DNA of 64,000 bases from Oscillospiraceae bacterium (GTDB lineage: Bacteria; Bacillota; Clostridia; Oscillospirales; Ruminococcaceae): contig JALEJQ010000031.1 in the NCBI GenBank assembly GCA_022769565.1, positions 1 through 64,000 on the forward strand, in the 5' to 3' direction. Position 1 is the first letter of the stretch. Every line of letters starts with the position of its first letter. Of this stretch, positions 15,922-24,659 are shown one piece after another. The translations under genes were made by a program, and so were the position numbers. Under the pieces are notes generated by a model. It was not told where the DNA came from, made no database searches, and was given only the letters and a program-made list of their open reading frames with translations.

Positions 15922-16545
15922 ATGGACAGATTCGACAAGGAAATAAATCTTGACCCTAAGATAGTAAAAGAACTGAGCCTATCCCAGAAGCAGGATTGTA
16001 TGACGGAGATAAACAAGCGCCGTGAGCAGGCGTGGAAATTTTCCGTGTTCTTCTGCCTCGGCGTAATGGCATTTATAATGGTTTACTACCTTTTTTCAAC
16101 GGTATATACGCTGCGTTTCAGAGGGCTGCTCCCCAACGTCAGCATTGTGCTGTTCATAACGCCTGTGTTTGTGTTTGTTCCGTCATTTTTTGCACATTTT
16201 ATGAACGGCAAATGCGTTATGTGGGCATTTTTCGCATATGTTATTTCGAGTTTTGCGGCAATAATAACAAGTTCTTTTATCAACGCATGGATAACGCCCT
16301 TTGCAATTGTCGGAGCGGTGCTTTATGTAAGGCTGTCCCATTGCTGCGATATGTATAACGCCCTTTCAAAGGAAGAAGGCTTCCCCGAATTCTGTGAGAT
16401 AGAGTCTGCGGCGGCGGAGGCAAAAGCAATAATCGAGAGGAATAACCGCCCCAAAGAAGAACCCCTTAATATACTTACGCAGACAGCGATAATGGCAAAG
16501 GATAAGCAGGAAACCGATAACAAAAGCAGCGAAACCACCGAATAA
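15922..16545 (+). CDS. Membrane protein of unknown function
   Basis: 207 aa with about four hydrophobic segments between residues 38 and 140 (WKFSVFFCLGVMAFIMVYYL, then LPNVSIVLFITPVFVFVPSFF and two more), flanked by charged cytoplasmic ends. The C-terminal tail (EAKAIIERNNRPKEEPLN) is hydrophilic. No family is recognised. It is the second gene of an operon with the coiled-coil membrane protein upstream and ends at composite repeat A. Confidence 0.6.
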   Translation: MDRFDKEINLDPKIVKELSLSQKQDCMTEINKRREQAWKFSVFFCLGVMAFIMVYYLFSTVYTLRFRGLLPNVSIVLFITPVFVFVPSFFAHFMNGKCVMWAFFAYVISSFAAIITSSFINAWITPFAIVGAVLYVRLSHCCDMYNALSKEEGFPEFCEIESAAAEAKAIIERNNRPKEEPLNILTQTAIMAKDKQETDNKSSETTE

Positions 16546-16714
16546 TGCAGTTCATTCAGCGAAGCGATAACGGGATTCCAAAGGGGCGAGTCCCTTTGGC
16601 GCAGGTTCTTAGGGGCGCGGAGCCCCTAAGTCGCTCTCCGCAGAGAGCGAAACACCCCTAAAATCAGCGCATACAGCAAAGTAACAGCAAAGACAGCAAA
16701 GTAGTGATTAACAA

Positions 16715-16795
16715 GGCGCAATTCACATTAAAAGCGGAACCAAGAAATGTTTTGTATAGCACAAAACTCGTGGAACCGACTATGTGAATTGCGCC
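16715..16795. repeat. 82-bp palindrome, first copy in repeat A
   Basis: Begins GGCGCAATTCACAT and ends ATGTGAATTGCGCC, a perfect 14-bp inverted terminus. The middle contains GGAACCAAG...CGTGGAACC and an AAATGTTTTG/CAAAACT inner stem. Confidence 0.85.
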
Positions 16796-17148
16796 TATTC
16801 TATCGTATCAAGAAAAACTGCCCTCGCAACAAATATACTGAGCGCAGCGAAGTGTATTTGTTGCGACACGGCAAACTATGTAATGGTTGCCCCGACAAAG
16901 CTTGTTGAACCTCACCAAAATCGTTGACCCACGGGCGCACACTGTGCGCTCCTACAGAAAAATGTGAAAAATGCTGATTTTGTGCGGAAAATCAGAACGG
17001 GAGACCCGTCCCCCACATAAATTATGTTTGGTTTATAACGAAATGTGCGGAAAACTGACTGCCATAGTTTTCCGTGTCGGATAAAAATGCACGTCGCTCC
17101 GCTCCGCACATTTTATCCGAGGGTACTTTATCTTGATATGTAAGAATA

Positions 17149-17230
17149 GGCGCAATTCACATTGGGCGGTTCCACGAATTTTGTGTTATAGGACACTTTA
17201 CTTGGTTCCGCTCTTAATGTGAATTGCGCC
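17149..17230. repeat. 82-bp palindrome, second copy in repeat A
   Basis: Same 14-bp inverted termini as 16715-16795. The interior is related to the reverse complement of the first copy (GGTTCCACGAATTTTGTG...CTTGGTTCCG), so the two palindromes bracket the core in inverted fashion. Confidence 0.85.
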
Positions 17231-17459
17231 TTTGTTAACCTTTACTTTGCTGCTTTTAACGCTGCTTTATTGTGTACCTTAGTTTTGGGGATTTCGCTCT
17301 CTGCGGAGAGCGACAAGGTGGCGCTGCCCCCTTGACCCCTGCCACCCTTTGATAAAGCGAAATTCTGTCCTCACTGCCGTTCGGAGTTTTCTTCGAAAAC
17401 CAAGCAGAATTGACGTAAACTTTATTCTGCTTCGCAGTCGGGTCTGCTGCTGTGCGGTC

Positions 17460-18299
17460 TTACGCTTCCTTCTTTTCTTCCGCAGCTTTGGGTACAGGCG
17501 CCGAAACGCCGCAACTCTGTATTGCGTGTACGGGGCAGGCGTCTGCGCACTTTCCGCAGCTTGTGCACTTGCTGTAATCTATGCGTGCAAGGTTGTTTTC
17601 AACGGTTATCGCACCGAATTCACAGGACTTTTCGCACTTCTTACAGCCGATACAGCCTGTCTTGCAGACGGAACGCACTATCTTGCCCAATTCAGTAGAG
17701 GAGCAGCAAACGTCAACGTGGTTCGTTATATCGTGTACAACGATCAGACGGTTGGGACAGGCCTTGACGCAAAGTCCGCAGCCGATACATTTTGCTTTAT
17801 CTACCCTTGCAAGTCCGTCAACAACGGTAATGGCATCCTGAGGACATACCGCCGCACAGTCGCCGTAGCCGAGGCAGCCGTGGGAGCAGGATGTTGAACC
17901 CGAATAAAAGCGTTCCGCAGCCTTACAGCTCTGGATACCGTCAAATTTAAACTTATTAGAGGTGTTATTGCAGTTTCCGTTACATCTTACAACCGCCACC
18001 TGAGCCGTAATATCCATATTTTCAAGTCCCATAAGCGCAGAAATTTTCGCTTCGCAATCTTTTCCGCCGGGCTTGCAGAGATTTGTGGGAACGCCGTTCC
18101 TGATGATGGCGTTTGCATAGTCGGAACAGCCGGAAAATCCGCAGGCACCGCAGTTTATCTGAGGAAGTATCTCGTTTACGGCTTCAATTCGTTCATCCGT
18201 CTTTACCTCGAAAACCTTGGAACAGACGGTAAGGAGAACGCCTGCCACAAGTCCTATTGCGCCGAACACAAGGGCAGGAATAACATAAGTCGTTACCAT
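17460..18299 (-). CDS. rnfB: Rnf complex iron-sulfur subunit RnfB
   Basis: 279 aa. A hydrophobic N-terminal anchor (3-27) is followed by the Fe4S domain ([18 protein letters not shown]). Several ferredoxin-type clusters follow: [16 protein letters not shown], then [24 protein letters not shown] and [12 protein letters not shown]. RnfB is the likely entry point for electrons from reduced ferredoxin in the membrane-bound ferredoxin:NAD+ oxidoreductase, which pumps Na+ or H+. It is the last gene of rnfCDGEAB, the usual clostridial order, and its 3' end meets composite repeat A. The C-terminal tail is Ala/Glu-rich. Confidence 0.95.
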   Translation of the reverse strand: MVTTYVIPALVFGAIGLVAGVLLTVCSKVFEVKTDERIEAVNEILPQINCGACGFSGCSDYANAIIRNGVPTNLCKPGGKDCEAKISALMGLENMDITAQVAVVRCNGNCNNTSNKFKFDGIQSCKAAERFYSGSTSCSHGCLGYGDCAAVCPQDAITVVDGLARVDKAKCIGCGLCVKACPNRLIVVHDITNHVDVCCSSTELGKIVRSVCKTGCIGCKKCEKSCEFGAITVENNLARIDYSKCTSCGKCADACPVHAIQSCGVSAPVPKAAEEKKEA

Positions 18300-18311
18300 T
18301 TTTATCCCTCC

Positions 18312-18890
18312 TTAGTTGAACAGTCCCGCAAAGCCCATGAAACTTACGGAAACTATTGAAGCGGCAATAAGCGTTGCAGGAACGCCCTTGAACATTGCGG
18401 GAGAATCGGAGGCGTTCACTCTCTGGCGCACTCCGCTGAATATAAGGAGTGCAAGGGTGAAGCCGAGACCTGCTCCGAGAGAGTTTACAACAGACTGTCC
18501 GAGGTCATAACTGTTGTCGATGTTAAGGATAGTTGCACCGAGAACTGCGCAGTTTGTTGTAATAAGTGGCAGGAACACGCCCAGTGCTTTGTAAAGGGGC
18601 GGAACCTTCTTTTTCAGGAACATTTCAACTATCTGAACGAAAAGCGCAATGATAAGGATAAACGCTACCGTTTTAAGATATGTAAGTCCCATTGGAACAA
18701 GGATAAGCGTATAAATAGGATAAGTAACGATAGTTGCGCATATCATAACGAAGGTTACGGCTGCGCCCATTCCTGCTGCGCTGTCAAGTTTCTTGGAAAC
18801 GCCGAGGAATGCGCATATACCCATAAATTTTGAGAGAACGAAGTTGTCAACCAGCATTGCGCTGAGAAGTATCACAAGCATTTCTTTCAT
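18312..18890 (-). CDS. rnfA: Rnf complex membrane subunit RnfA
   Basis: 192 aa, six hydrophobic segments; NFVLSKFMGICAFLGVSKK and LPLITTNCAVLGATIL are the hallmark half-helix motifs carrying the Cys residues that share a 2Fe-2S cluster with RnfE in the membrane. It is homologous to RnfE and NqrE and forms the ion-translocating core. Its ATG overlaps the rnfE stop by 4 nt, and rnfB starts 12 nt after its stop. Confidence 0.95.
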   Translation of the reverse strand: MKEMLVILLSAMLVDNFVLSKFMGICAFLGVSKKLDSAAGMGAAVTFVMICATIVTYPIYTLILVPMGLTYLKTVAFILIIALFVQIVEMFLKKKVPPLYKALGVFLPLITTNCAVLGATILNIDNSYDLGQSVVNSLGAGLGFTLALLIFSGVRQRVNASDSPAMFKGVPATLIAASIVSVSFMGFAGLFN

Positions 18891-19570
18891 TCGCTTTTAC
18901 CTCCCTCTTTATTGTAGGACGGGCAGGAAGCGGCATTGGGACAGCTTGCGCAGCCTATCTCCTGAGGGGGCTTCTTGCTTGTCAGCTTGTTTATAACGGC
19001 AATGATAACGCCAAGGGTGAAGAAACCGCCTGCAGGCATTATGAACACCGTCATTGTAACGGGCAGGTGCAGGTCGATCCCAAACCAAGCGCCTGTGCCG
19101 ATTATTTCTCTTACGCTGCCCATAAGGAACAGGGCAAGTGTGAAGCCGATACCCATTCCGAGACCGTCAAGCATAGACTTAACGGGACCGTTTTTGGAGG
19201 CGAAGGCTTCTGCTCGTCCGAGAATTATACAGTTTACCGTGATAAGTGAAAGGAACAGTCCCAGACTGTCATAAAGCTCGGGAAGGTAGCCCTTCATAAG
19301 GAATTCAATAAGTGTAACAAAACTTGCGATAACAACGATAAAGCAAGGCAAACGAACCGCTTTCGGGATAACATTTTTAAGCAATGATATAACAAGGTTT
19401 GAGCATACAAGTACAAAGGTTGTGGCAAGACCCATTCCTATGCCGTTTGAAGCCATTGTTGTAACGGCAAGGGCAGGACACATACCCAGCAGTGTAACGA
19501 GAACGGGGTTTTCCTTTATGATGCCCTTTGTAAGCTCAAAAAGATTGCCCTTTTTCTTTTCTTCACTCAT
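18887..19570 (-). CDS. rnfE: Rnf complex membrane subunit RnfE
   Basis: 227 aa with six membrane segments; NPVLVTLLGMCPALAVT and FLSLITVNCIILGRAEAF hold the conserved Cys pair of the RnfA/RnfE inverted-topology core. The C-terminal tail contains a Cys cluster (EIGCASCPNAASCPSYNK), an extra found in some clostridial homologues that could bind metal. It overlaps rnfG by 8 nt and rnfA by 4 nt, so expression is coupled. Confidence 0.95.
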   Translation of the reverse strand: MSEEKKKGNLFELTKGIIKENPVLVTLLGMCPALAVTTMASNGIGMGLATTFVLVCSNLVISLLKNVIPKAVRLPCFIVVIASFVTLIEFLMKGYLPELYDSLGLFLSLITVNCIILGRAEAFASKNGPVKSMLDGLGMGIGFTLALFLMGSVREIIGTGAWFGIDLHLPVTMTVFIMPAGGFFTLGVIIAVINKLTSKKPPQEIGCASCPNAASCPSYNKEGGKSE

Positions 19571-20222
19571 TTCCGCTTACTCCTTTCATTTCGTTATAAG
19601 CATTCAGAGCAGCAGTAACGGCTCTGTTCATACCGTTTGAGGAAAGGGTAGCACCCGTTATGGCATCAAGCTCAAAGGTATCGCCTGCAGGAACAGCTGA
19701 GGCAGCTTCTTTAAGGCTGTTTATCTCCTCTTCGCTGCCCCAGACGTACTTTTTCTTGGTGCTGCTTTCTTCACCGCCGGTCTTGGGGAGCTTGTCAAAG
19801 GTAAGTCCCTTGAACTGGTCTAAGAAGGAGGCTTCCTTAACTTTTGTACCAACGCCGGGAGTTTCGCCCAGTGTAAGGACAGAAACGCCTGTGACCGCAC
19901 CGTCGGAGGAAATTCCCACCATAACGTGAATTCCGCCGCCTGAGTAACCGTCAGCGATAATTTCAAATGCGGTGTTTCCGTTTGCGTCCTCAAGAACGGA
20001 GGTAACTCCCTCGGGAGCATAAACCTTTCCGTTTTCGTCAAGCTTCATTTCAAAGCCGTCTGCGGTGCCGTATATCTCGTTAAGACCTGCGGTCATTTTT
20101 TCTGTGATCTCACCTATATTGCCGTCATCATTTGTAGCCTCGTATGCAGCGACAAGCAGTGCGCAGGCAATAAGGCATATAAGCGTTAAAACAAGAGAAG
20201 GCTTTATTTTTTCGTTAAACAT
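19563..20222 (-). CDS. rnfG: Rnf complex FMN-binding subunit RnfG
   Basis: 219 aa. One N-terminal membrane helix (8-27) is followed by an extracytoplasmic FMN_bind domain with GYSGGGIHVMVGI and GETPGVGTKV. The flavinylation motif DAITGAT (186-192) has Thr192 as the expected covalent FMN attachment site for ApbE, whose gene is three genes upstream. RnfG passes electrons within the complex. Its start overlaps the rnfD stop by one base. Confidence 0.95.
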   Translation of the reverse strand: MFNEKIKPSLVLTLICLIACALLVAAYEATNDDGNIGEITEKMTAGLNEIYGTADGFEMKLDENGKVYAPEGVTSVLEDANGNTAFEIIADGYSGGGIHVMVGISSDGAVTGVSVLTLGETPGVGTKVKEASFLDQFKGLTFDKLPKTGGEESSTKKKYVWGSEEEINSLKEAASAVPAGDTFELDAITGATLSSNGMNRAVTAALNAYNEMKGVSGNE

Positions 20223-21199
20223 TACTGAACAGCCTCCTTTGTCTTTTTAACGGGCTTCTTTGCTCCGAGAGGGTGGGTCCTGCATATTTTATCTATATAA
20301 GGCGTAAGCAGGTTCATAAGCAGTATGGAGAAGGAAACGCCCTCGGGGTAATTGCCGAACTGACGGATAACGAAGGTGATCAAAGCGCAGCCAACGCCGA
20401 AAACTATCTTGCCCGATGTGGTAAGGGGCGTTGTAGCGTAGTCGGTAGCCATAAAGAATGCGCCTATCATAAGACCGCCTGCAAGAAGCTGGTAAACAGT
20501 CATTGTAAGGCTGCCCGTGTAGAGCAGTGTAAGCACGCCGAAGGTGCCGATAAAGGCAATGGGCGTTGCGGGAGAGATTATCCTTGTAACAATAAGGAAA
20601 ATTCCGCCGATAATAAGCGCAAGGGCGCAGGTCTCACCGATACAGCCGCCTGTTTCGCCAAGAAGCATCTGCTTAAGGGTAAAGGGTGCGACCATGCTTG
20701 TGCCGTTGTCAAGCCAAGCTGCCGCAAGAGGTGTTGCACCTGTCTGAGCGTCCGGTGTATTCCAGTAGTAAGGAACTACCCAGCTTGTCATCTCCGAGAA
20801 GGACACCATAAGTACTATTCTTGCAGCAATTGCAGGGTTTGCAAAGTTCTGACCTATACCGCCGAAAAGCTGCTTTACAATAACTATTGCAACAAAGCTG
20901 CCGATAACGGGGATATAGAAGGGTACGGAAGCAGGCAGGTTCATACCGAGAAGAAGTCCCGTTACTACCGCCGAAAGGTCGGAGATAGTCTGTTCCTTCT
21001 TTGTTATAATGTTGAAAAGCGCTTCAAAGGCAACTGCCGAAACTATTGTTACAAGCAGTACCGCTGCCGCTCTTAAACCAAAATAAATGCAGCCCATAAC
21101 TGCCGCAGGGAGCAGAGCGATTATGACCATTGCCATAATTTTTGTTGTTGAAAGTCCGGCGCTTCTGTGAGGCGACGGAGAAACTCTTAATCCGTTCAT
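20222..21199 (-). CDS. rnfD: Rnf complex membrane flavoprotein RnfD
   Basis: 325 aa with about nine membrane segments. The flavinylation motif DAQTGAT lies in a periplasmic-side loop, with Thr156 as predicted FMN carrier. The GGIGQNFANPAIAARI segment is typical of the NqrB/RnfD family. It forms the transmembrane electron path with RnfG. It follows rnfC by 22 nt. The N-terminus RVSPSPHRSAGLSTTKIM is the usual cytoplasmic SPH motif. Confidence 0.95.
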   Translation of the reverse strand: MNGLRVSPSPHRSAGLSTTKIMAMVIIALLPAAVMGCIYFGLRAAAVLLVTIVSAVAFEALFNIITKKEQTISDLSAVVTGLLLGMNLPASVPFYIPVIGSFVAIVIVKQLFGGIGQNFANPAIAARIVLMVSFSEMTSWVVPYYWNTPDAQTGATPLAAAWLDNGTSMVAPFTLKQMLLGETGGCIGETCALALIIGGIFLIVTRIISPATPIAFIGTFGVLTLLYTGSLTMTVYQLLAGGLMIGAFFMATDYATTPLTTSGKIVFGVGCALITFVIRQFGNYPEGVSFSILLMNLLTPYIDKICRTHPLGAKKPVKKTKEAVQ

Positions 21200-21221
21200 A
21201 AAAGCTGTTTATTCTCCTTTC

Positions 21222-22517
21222 TCACTTCTTAGACGCAGGACGGGGGATAAGTCCCTTTGCCAGCTGGTTTATTTCCGCAAGAGGACGGTGTGCCGGGCAG
21301 ATATAGCTGCAGCAGCCGCAGTTCATGCAGAGCATAACCTTAAGCGACTTCAGCGCCTCAACGTCCTTAGCCTTGTATGCGCTTTCAAGCTCAACGGGCA
21401 TAAGGTTCATAGGACAGACTCTTATGCAGTTTCCGCAGCGTATGCAGGCGGTCGTCTTGGGTTCTTCCACGTTGTTGAACGCAAGAACGGCATTTGTTGT
21501 TTTAAGGATAGGCTGGTCTGTGTCGTACAGAGGGAAGCCCATCATAGGGCCGCCGTAAAGCACCTTTTCGGGGTTCTCGGCGCCGCCGTATTCGAGTATT
21601 TCGGAAATTCTTGTACCGATGGGAACAAGGTAGTTGCCCTTGTTCTTGGTTATTGCATTTCCGTCAAGAGTTATTCTTCTGTGAGTAAGGGGCATACCTG
21701 TTTCGCAGTAGCGATTAATGTAAGCAACGGTGGAAACGTTCATTACCATAACGCCCTGATTGCTTGGCAGCTCACCCTCGGCAACTATCCTGCCCGTTGC
21801 GGAAAAGACAATGACCTTTTCTGCACCCTGAGGGTAGGAAGAAGGAAGAGTAACTATCTCAATGGACTTGATATCCGCCGTTTTCTCCTTTAAAAGAGCA
21901 ATAGCATCCGGCTTGTTGTTCTCTATGCAGATTTTACAAATAGGAATATTAAGATATTTCTGTACAAGGAGTGTTCCCTTGATAACATCATCGGGATCCT
22001 CCATCATCTGGCGGAAGTCCGAGGTTATATAGGGTTCGCACTCTGCAGCGTTGATAACGAGGGTGTCGATAGGGGTCTTGGACTTGTCGAAATTGACCTT
22101 GATGTGAGTGGGGAAGCCCGCTCCTCCCAGACCTGCAAGTCCGCTTTCTCTGACAGCAGCAACAAAAGACGCTTTGTCCGTTATCACAGGCGGAACAAGG
22201 CTCGGGTCGGGGGTCTGTTCTCCGTCGGTGTCGATAACGGCCGCTTTGCAGGAGTTTCCTCCCGGCAGCAGATAATCGACTACCGCATTTACCGTTCCGG
22301 AAACGGAAGAATGAATGGGTACCGACATAAAAGCGTCAGTGTCGCCGATCTTCTGTCCCACGGTCACAGCGTCTCCTGCCTTGACAAGACAGTTGCATGG
22401 TGCGCCCATTGCCTGGGACATAGGGATAATGACCTGCTTCGGCAGCGGAAAGCTGACAGTCTCGCAGTCCTTAGTCCCTTTGTCATGGCTGAGGCGCACG
22501 CCGTTTAGTTTTTTCAT
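21222..22517 (-). CDS. rnfC: Rnf complex NADH-binding subunit RnfC
   Basis: Start moved to ATG 22517 (MKKLNGVRLSHDKGTK), which has GGAAGG about 10 nt upstream; this gives 431 aa. The N-terminal RnfC barrel-sandwich domain is followed by the FMN/NADH-binding region of the complex I 51-kDa type (GLAGLGGAGFPTHIK, NAAECEPYITSDF), then an SLBB-like region and two 4Fe-4S motifs, CIRCGNCIRVCP and CMNCGCCSYICP. It is the peripheral subunit that reduces NAD+. It is the first rnf gene, preceded by a leader of about 90 nt. Confidence 0.95.
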   Translation of the reverse strand: MKKLNGVRLSHDKGTKDCETVSFPLPKQVIIPMSQAMGAPCNCLVKAGDAVTVGQKIGDTDAFMSVPIHSSVSGTVNAVVDYLLPGGNSCKAAVIDTDGEQTPDPSLVPPVITDKASFVAAVRESGLAGLGGAGFPTHIKVNFDKSKTPIDTLVINAAECEPYITSDFRQMMEDPDDVIKGTLLVQKYLNIPICKICIENNKPDAIALLKEKTADIKSIEIVTLPSSYPQGAEKVIVFSATGRIVAEGELPSNQGVMVMNVSTVAYINRYCETGMPLTHRRITLDGNAITKNKGNYLVPIGTRISEILEYGGAENPEKVLYGGPMMGFPLYDTDQPILKTTNAVLAFNNVEEPKTTACIRCGNCIRVCPMNLMPVELESAYKAKDVEALKSLKVMLCMNCGCCSYICPAHRPLAEINQLAKGLIPRPASKK

Positions 22518-22642
22518 CTGGCATTTTCCTTCCTTAATCATAAGCAATGCTTCACAAAGAGCGCCTGCGGTTTTGCACGGCATTGCCTATATAAAATAAA
22601 TTTATGTGAAATTATAATGATGTTCGGTTTTATTCGGAATGT
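22518..22642 (-). promoter_or_regulatory. rnf promoter region and leader
   Basis: On the minus strand TATAAT occupies 22616-22611; no convincing -35 is found 17 bp upstream. The leader contains GCAATGCC...GAAGCATTGC, an inverted repeat that could form a hairpin before the rnfC ribosome site. The rnf genes could therefore be transcribed alone as well as from upstream apbE. Confidence 0.4.
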
Positions 22643-23167
22643 TCAATCCCGTTTATGCGCCGCAAGGCTTTTTTCAAGCAGCGGAATGACCTTGCCCGAA
22701 ACAATACCCGTGAAAAAGCCTGATACCGTACCCGTAACAAGCAGCAAGGGCGCATAATAAAGGGTGTAAACGCTGCCCGTAAGCAGAGCCGCCGCCCCAA
22801 GCTGACCGAGAATGTGAACTATTGCGCTTATAACGCTTATCATAACGTAGGAACACCGTGTTTTTGACAGCAGCAGCGCCGTTATCCCAAAGGACAGCAG
22901 CCCTCCGCTTGCCGACATTATACCGGCTGTAACTCCCCTTGTCATAAGCACAAAAACCGATTTCAGCAGCGTTATGATAAACGCCGTGGGCAGATTTATA
23001 CATACTGCAGCAGCAAATACCGCAATGTTTGCAAGTCCTATCCTTACTCCTGCAGGCAGAAACGCCGATACCATGCTTTCAAAAGCCGTAAGCGCCGCCG
23101 CAAGTGCAAGCATTATGCCCGTTACAGCTACATAACGAGCCTTGGAATCAAATGGATCTATCTTCAT
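22643..23167 (-). CDS. Gx transporter family membrane protein
   Basis: 174 aa with five to six membrane helices. It matches the Gx transporter family (once annotated heptaprenyl diphosphate synthase component I): GIMLALAAALTAFESMV, LPAGVRIGLANIAV and GQLGAAALLTGSVYTLYY. The family is regularly found between a NusG-II protein and Rnf genes and is thought to be an S-component-like importer, perhaps for a flavin precursor; that role is inference. It lies 13 nt after the NusG-II gene. Confidence 0.8.
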   Translation of the reverse strand: MKIDPFDSKARYVAVTGIMLALAAALTAFESMVSAFLPAGVRIGLANIAVFAAAVCINLPTAFIITLLKSVFVLMTRGVTAGIMSASGGLLSFGITALLLSKTRCSYVMISVISAIVHILGQLGAAALLTGSVYTLYYAPLLLVTGTVSGFFTGIVSGKVIPLLEKSLAAHKRD

Positions 23168-23180
23168 ATTAATTATACTA

Positions 23181-23579
23181 TCAGTTTAAAACAACGTCAA
23201 TTTCATTTTCTGTATTTGAGATTATTCTTACAGAGATCCTGTTTGGCAGGCACACTATTGACTGCCCGGTTCCGCTTATAAACCCTGTTTTTTCGCAAAT
23301 TTTGTCGGGGCAATCCGACCTTGAAACGCATATCTCCCCGTTTTTCACGGTAAGCTCCATATCAAAGCCTTCAAGGGGATAAACGCCGTCCCTGTCAAGA
23401 GGTATCTCCGCAACAGCTTCTCCCTCAAAGGACACCACAGCCGCAGTGCCTCTTTCCTTGCCCTGCATAAGAAAATATGCAGCTAATGCAATAACAATGA
23501 CTGCCGCCAAAAAGAGAATATCCCTTGCACTGAGGAGCTTTCTGCCATTATTCCGAGAAGCTGAAGCCTGTGTTTTCAT
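23181..23579 (-). CDS. NusG domain II-containing protein
   Basis: The track start at 23708 is inside apbE in another frame; the real start is ATG 23579 (MKTQASASRNNG), overlapping the apbE end by 32 nt. 132 aa: one membrane helix (about 20-40, DILFLAAVIVIALAAYFLM) and an extracytoplasmic NusG-II beta domain with CVSRSDCPDKICEKTGFIS and a final SIVCLPNRISVRI. This small family accompanies ApbE, Gx transporter and Rnf genes in Firmicutes; its biochemical role is unknown. The paired Cys residues may bind metal or form a disulfide. Confidence 0.8.
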   Translation of the reverse strand: MKTQASASRNNGRKLLSARDILFLAAVIVIALAAYFLMQGKERGTAAVVSFEGEAVAEIPLDRDGVYPLEGFDMELTVKNGEICVSRSDCPDKICEKTGFISGTGQSIVCLPNRISVRIISNTENEIDVVLN

Positions 23580-24525
23580 AAAGCGTAAAATCAACTCCCC
23601 TGCTGACGTAGACCCTTTGGTTCTCGTCCGCCGCAATAATAAAGCAGTCTTCCCTGTCCATATAGCGTTCAAGCTCCGCCGTTCCCTCCGAATATACCGC
23701 CGTAGCAAGCATATCGGAAAGAATACCGCCGTTTTCCGTGCCGTAGGGAACTATGACCGTAACTGAGGTAAGGTCTGTTTCAACGGGATAGCCTGTTTCC
23801 GCAGAAAGGATATGCCCGTATTTAACGCCGTCCTGCTCGAAATAGCGCTCATAGCCGCCGCTGGTGGAAATAAATGCGGCAGAGGTTTCTATCATCCCAA
23901 GGTATTCCGAAGGCTTGTCGGGGTTTTTCACAGCCGCCTTAAAGCTGCTGCCATCGGATTTTTCGCCGTAAAGAAGAGTGGACGAGCCGAGAGAAACAAC
24001 GGCGCAGGAAGTATCCGAAACCGAAAGAAGCTCCGCCGCCTTGTCGCAGGCGTAACCCTTTGCCGAAGCGCCAAGGTCAAGCCTTGTTCCGTTGGGAAGC
24101 TCCGAAAGGCTGTCAAAACCGCCCCGAAGAGTGCCGAGCGCCTTGTCTATGTCCTCCTGTGAAGGTACGGAAGGCGTATCCGTTGAAATGCCCCAAAGCT
24201 CCGTCAAAGCGCCGCAGGTAATATTCAGACCGCCGCCTATTTCCTTTGAAAGCAGTAAAGAACGCTCTGCGCAGTCGGAAATATATTCTCCCGTAAGGGT
24301 GTTTGCGTCCGCACCGTAAGCGTTTTGGAACTCGCTGCTCATATCCTCCATAAGCTCTTTCATAGAAGAAAGCTCCTTTTCTTTTCCGTACAGTGTTATA
24401 CCGCAGTAGGTGTCGAAGGCGTAAAATTCCGCCGAGCTTTTTTCGGTAGCGCAGGAGCATAGAAGCAGCACAGCCGCAGAAACGGCACAAACAGGTTTTA
24501 AGCATTTAAATTTATACATACTCAT
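23548..24525 (-). CDS. apbE: ApbE family FAD:protein FMN transferase, lipoprotein
   Basis: 325 aa. Lipoprotein signal with lipobox LCSC near residue 25, then the ApbE fold: FYAFDTYCGITLYG, DLGASAKGYACDKAAELL (catalytic/FAD-binding region), VSLGSSTLLYG, and the Mg2+-binding C-terminal LSDMLATAVYSEG. ApbE transfers FMN from FAD to Thr/Ser in extracytoplasmic flavoproteins. The obvious substrates are RnfG Thr192 and RnfD Thr156, encoded downstream. The first ATG is only about 10 bp from the -10 of the best upstream promoter. An in-frame ATG two codons on (24519) is an alternative. Confidence 0.92.
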   Translation of the reverse strand: MSMYKFKCLKPVCAVSAAVLLLCSCATEKSSAEFYAFDTYCGITLYGKEKELSSMKELMEDMSSEFQNAYGADANTLTGEYISDCAERSLLLSKEIGGGLNITCGALTELWGISTDTPSVPSQEDIDKALGTLRGGFDSLSELPNGTRLDLGASAKGYACDKAAELLSVSDTSCAVVSLGSSTLLYGEKSDGSSFKAAVKNPDKPSEYLGMIETSAAFISTSGGYERYFEQDGVKYGHILSAETGYPVETDLTSVTVIVPYGTENGGILSDMLATAVYSEGTAELERYMDREDCFIIAADENQRVYVSRGVDFTLYENTGFSFSE

Positions 24526-24534
24526 AACAGTATA

Positions 24535-24563
24535 ATTTTATCCTATTAAGCGCTTCTCGTCAA
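24535..24563 (-). promoter_or_regulatory. Candidate promoter for apbE
   Basis: Minus strand: TTGACG, 17 bp, TAAAAT. The predicted start is at about 24528, only a few bases before the apbE ATG, so use of this promoter would give an almost leaderless mRNA. A promoter further upstream is also possible. Confidence 0.45.
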
Positions 24564-24659
24564 GAGTTTTAAAAATTTCCCTGCAAAAGCGGCAATACGC
24601 ACAAATTACGGAGCATTTTATGCGCTATAATACGAAATTCTGCAAACGCCCAAAATCAA

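Larger units (their letters stand above)
16562..17360. repeat. Composite palindromic repeat A (full length)
   Basis: About 800 bp filling the gap between the convergent 15922 gene and rnfB. Outer arms are inverted versions of each other: TCGCTCTCCGCAGAGAGCGA on the left, TCGCTCTCTGCGGAGAGCGA on the right, each with CAGCAAAGTAA-like spacers. Inside are two 82-bp palindromes (16715-16795, 17149-17230) enclosing a unique ~350-bp core with further hairpins such as CGCAACAAATA...TATTTGTTGCG. The whole unit reappears in reverse orientation at 60301-61140. No credible ORF. It may end transcription of both flanking operons. Confidence 0.85.

Noticed and set aside
16912-17109. A 65-aa ORF (and its counterpart inside 60529-60900) with shared translation RHGKLWQSVFRTFRYKPN
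   Set aside because: Both lie in the core of the composite repeat, which is hairpin-rich. The shared peptide is explained by DNA similarity of the repeat; there is no ribosome site, and frame and ends differ between copies.
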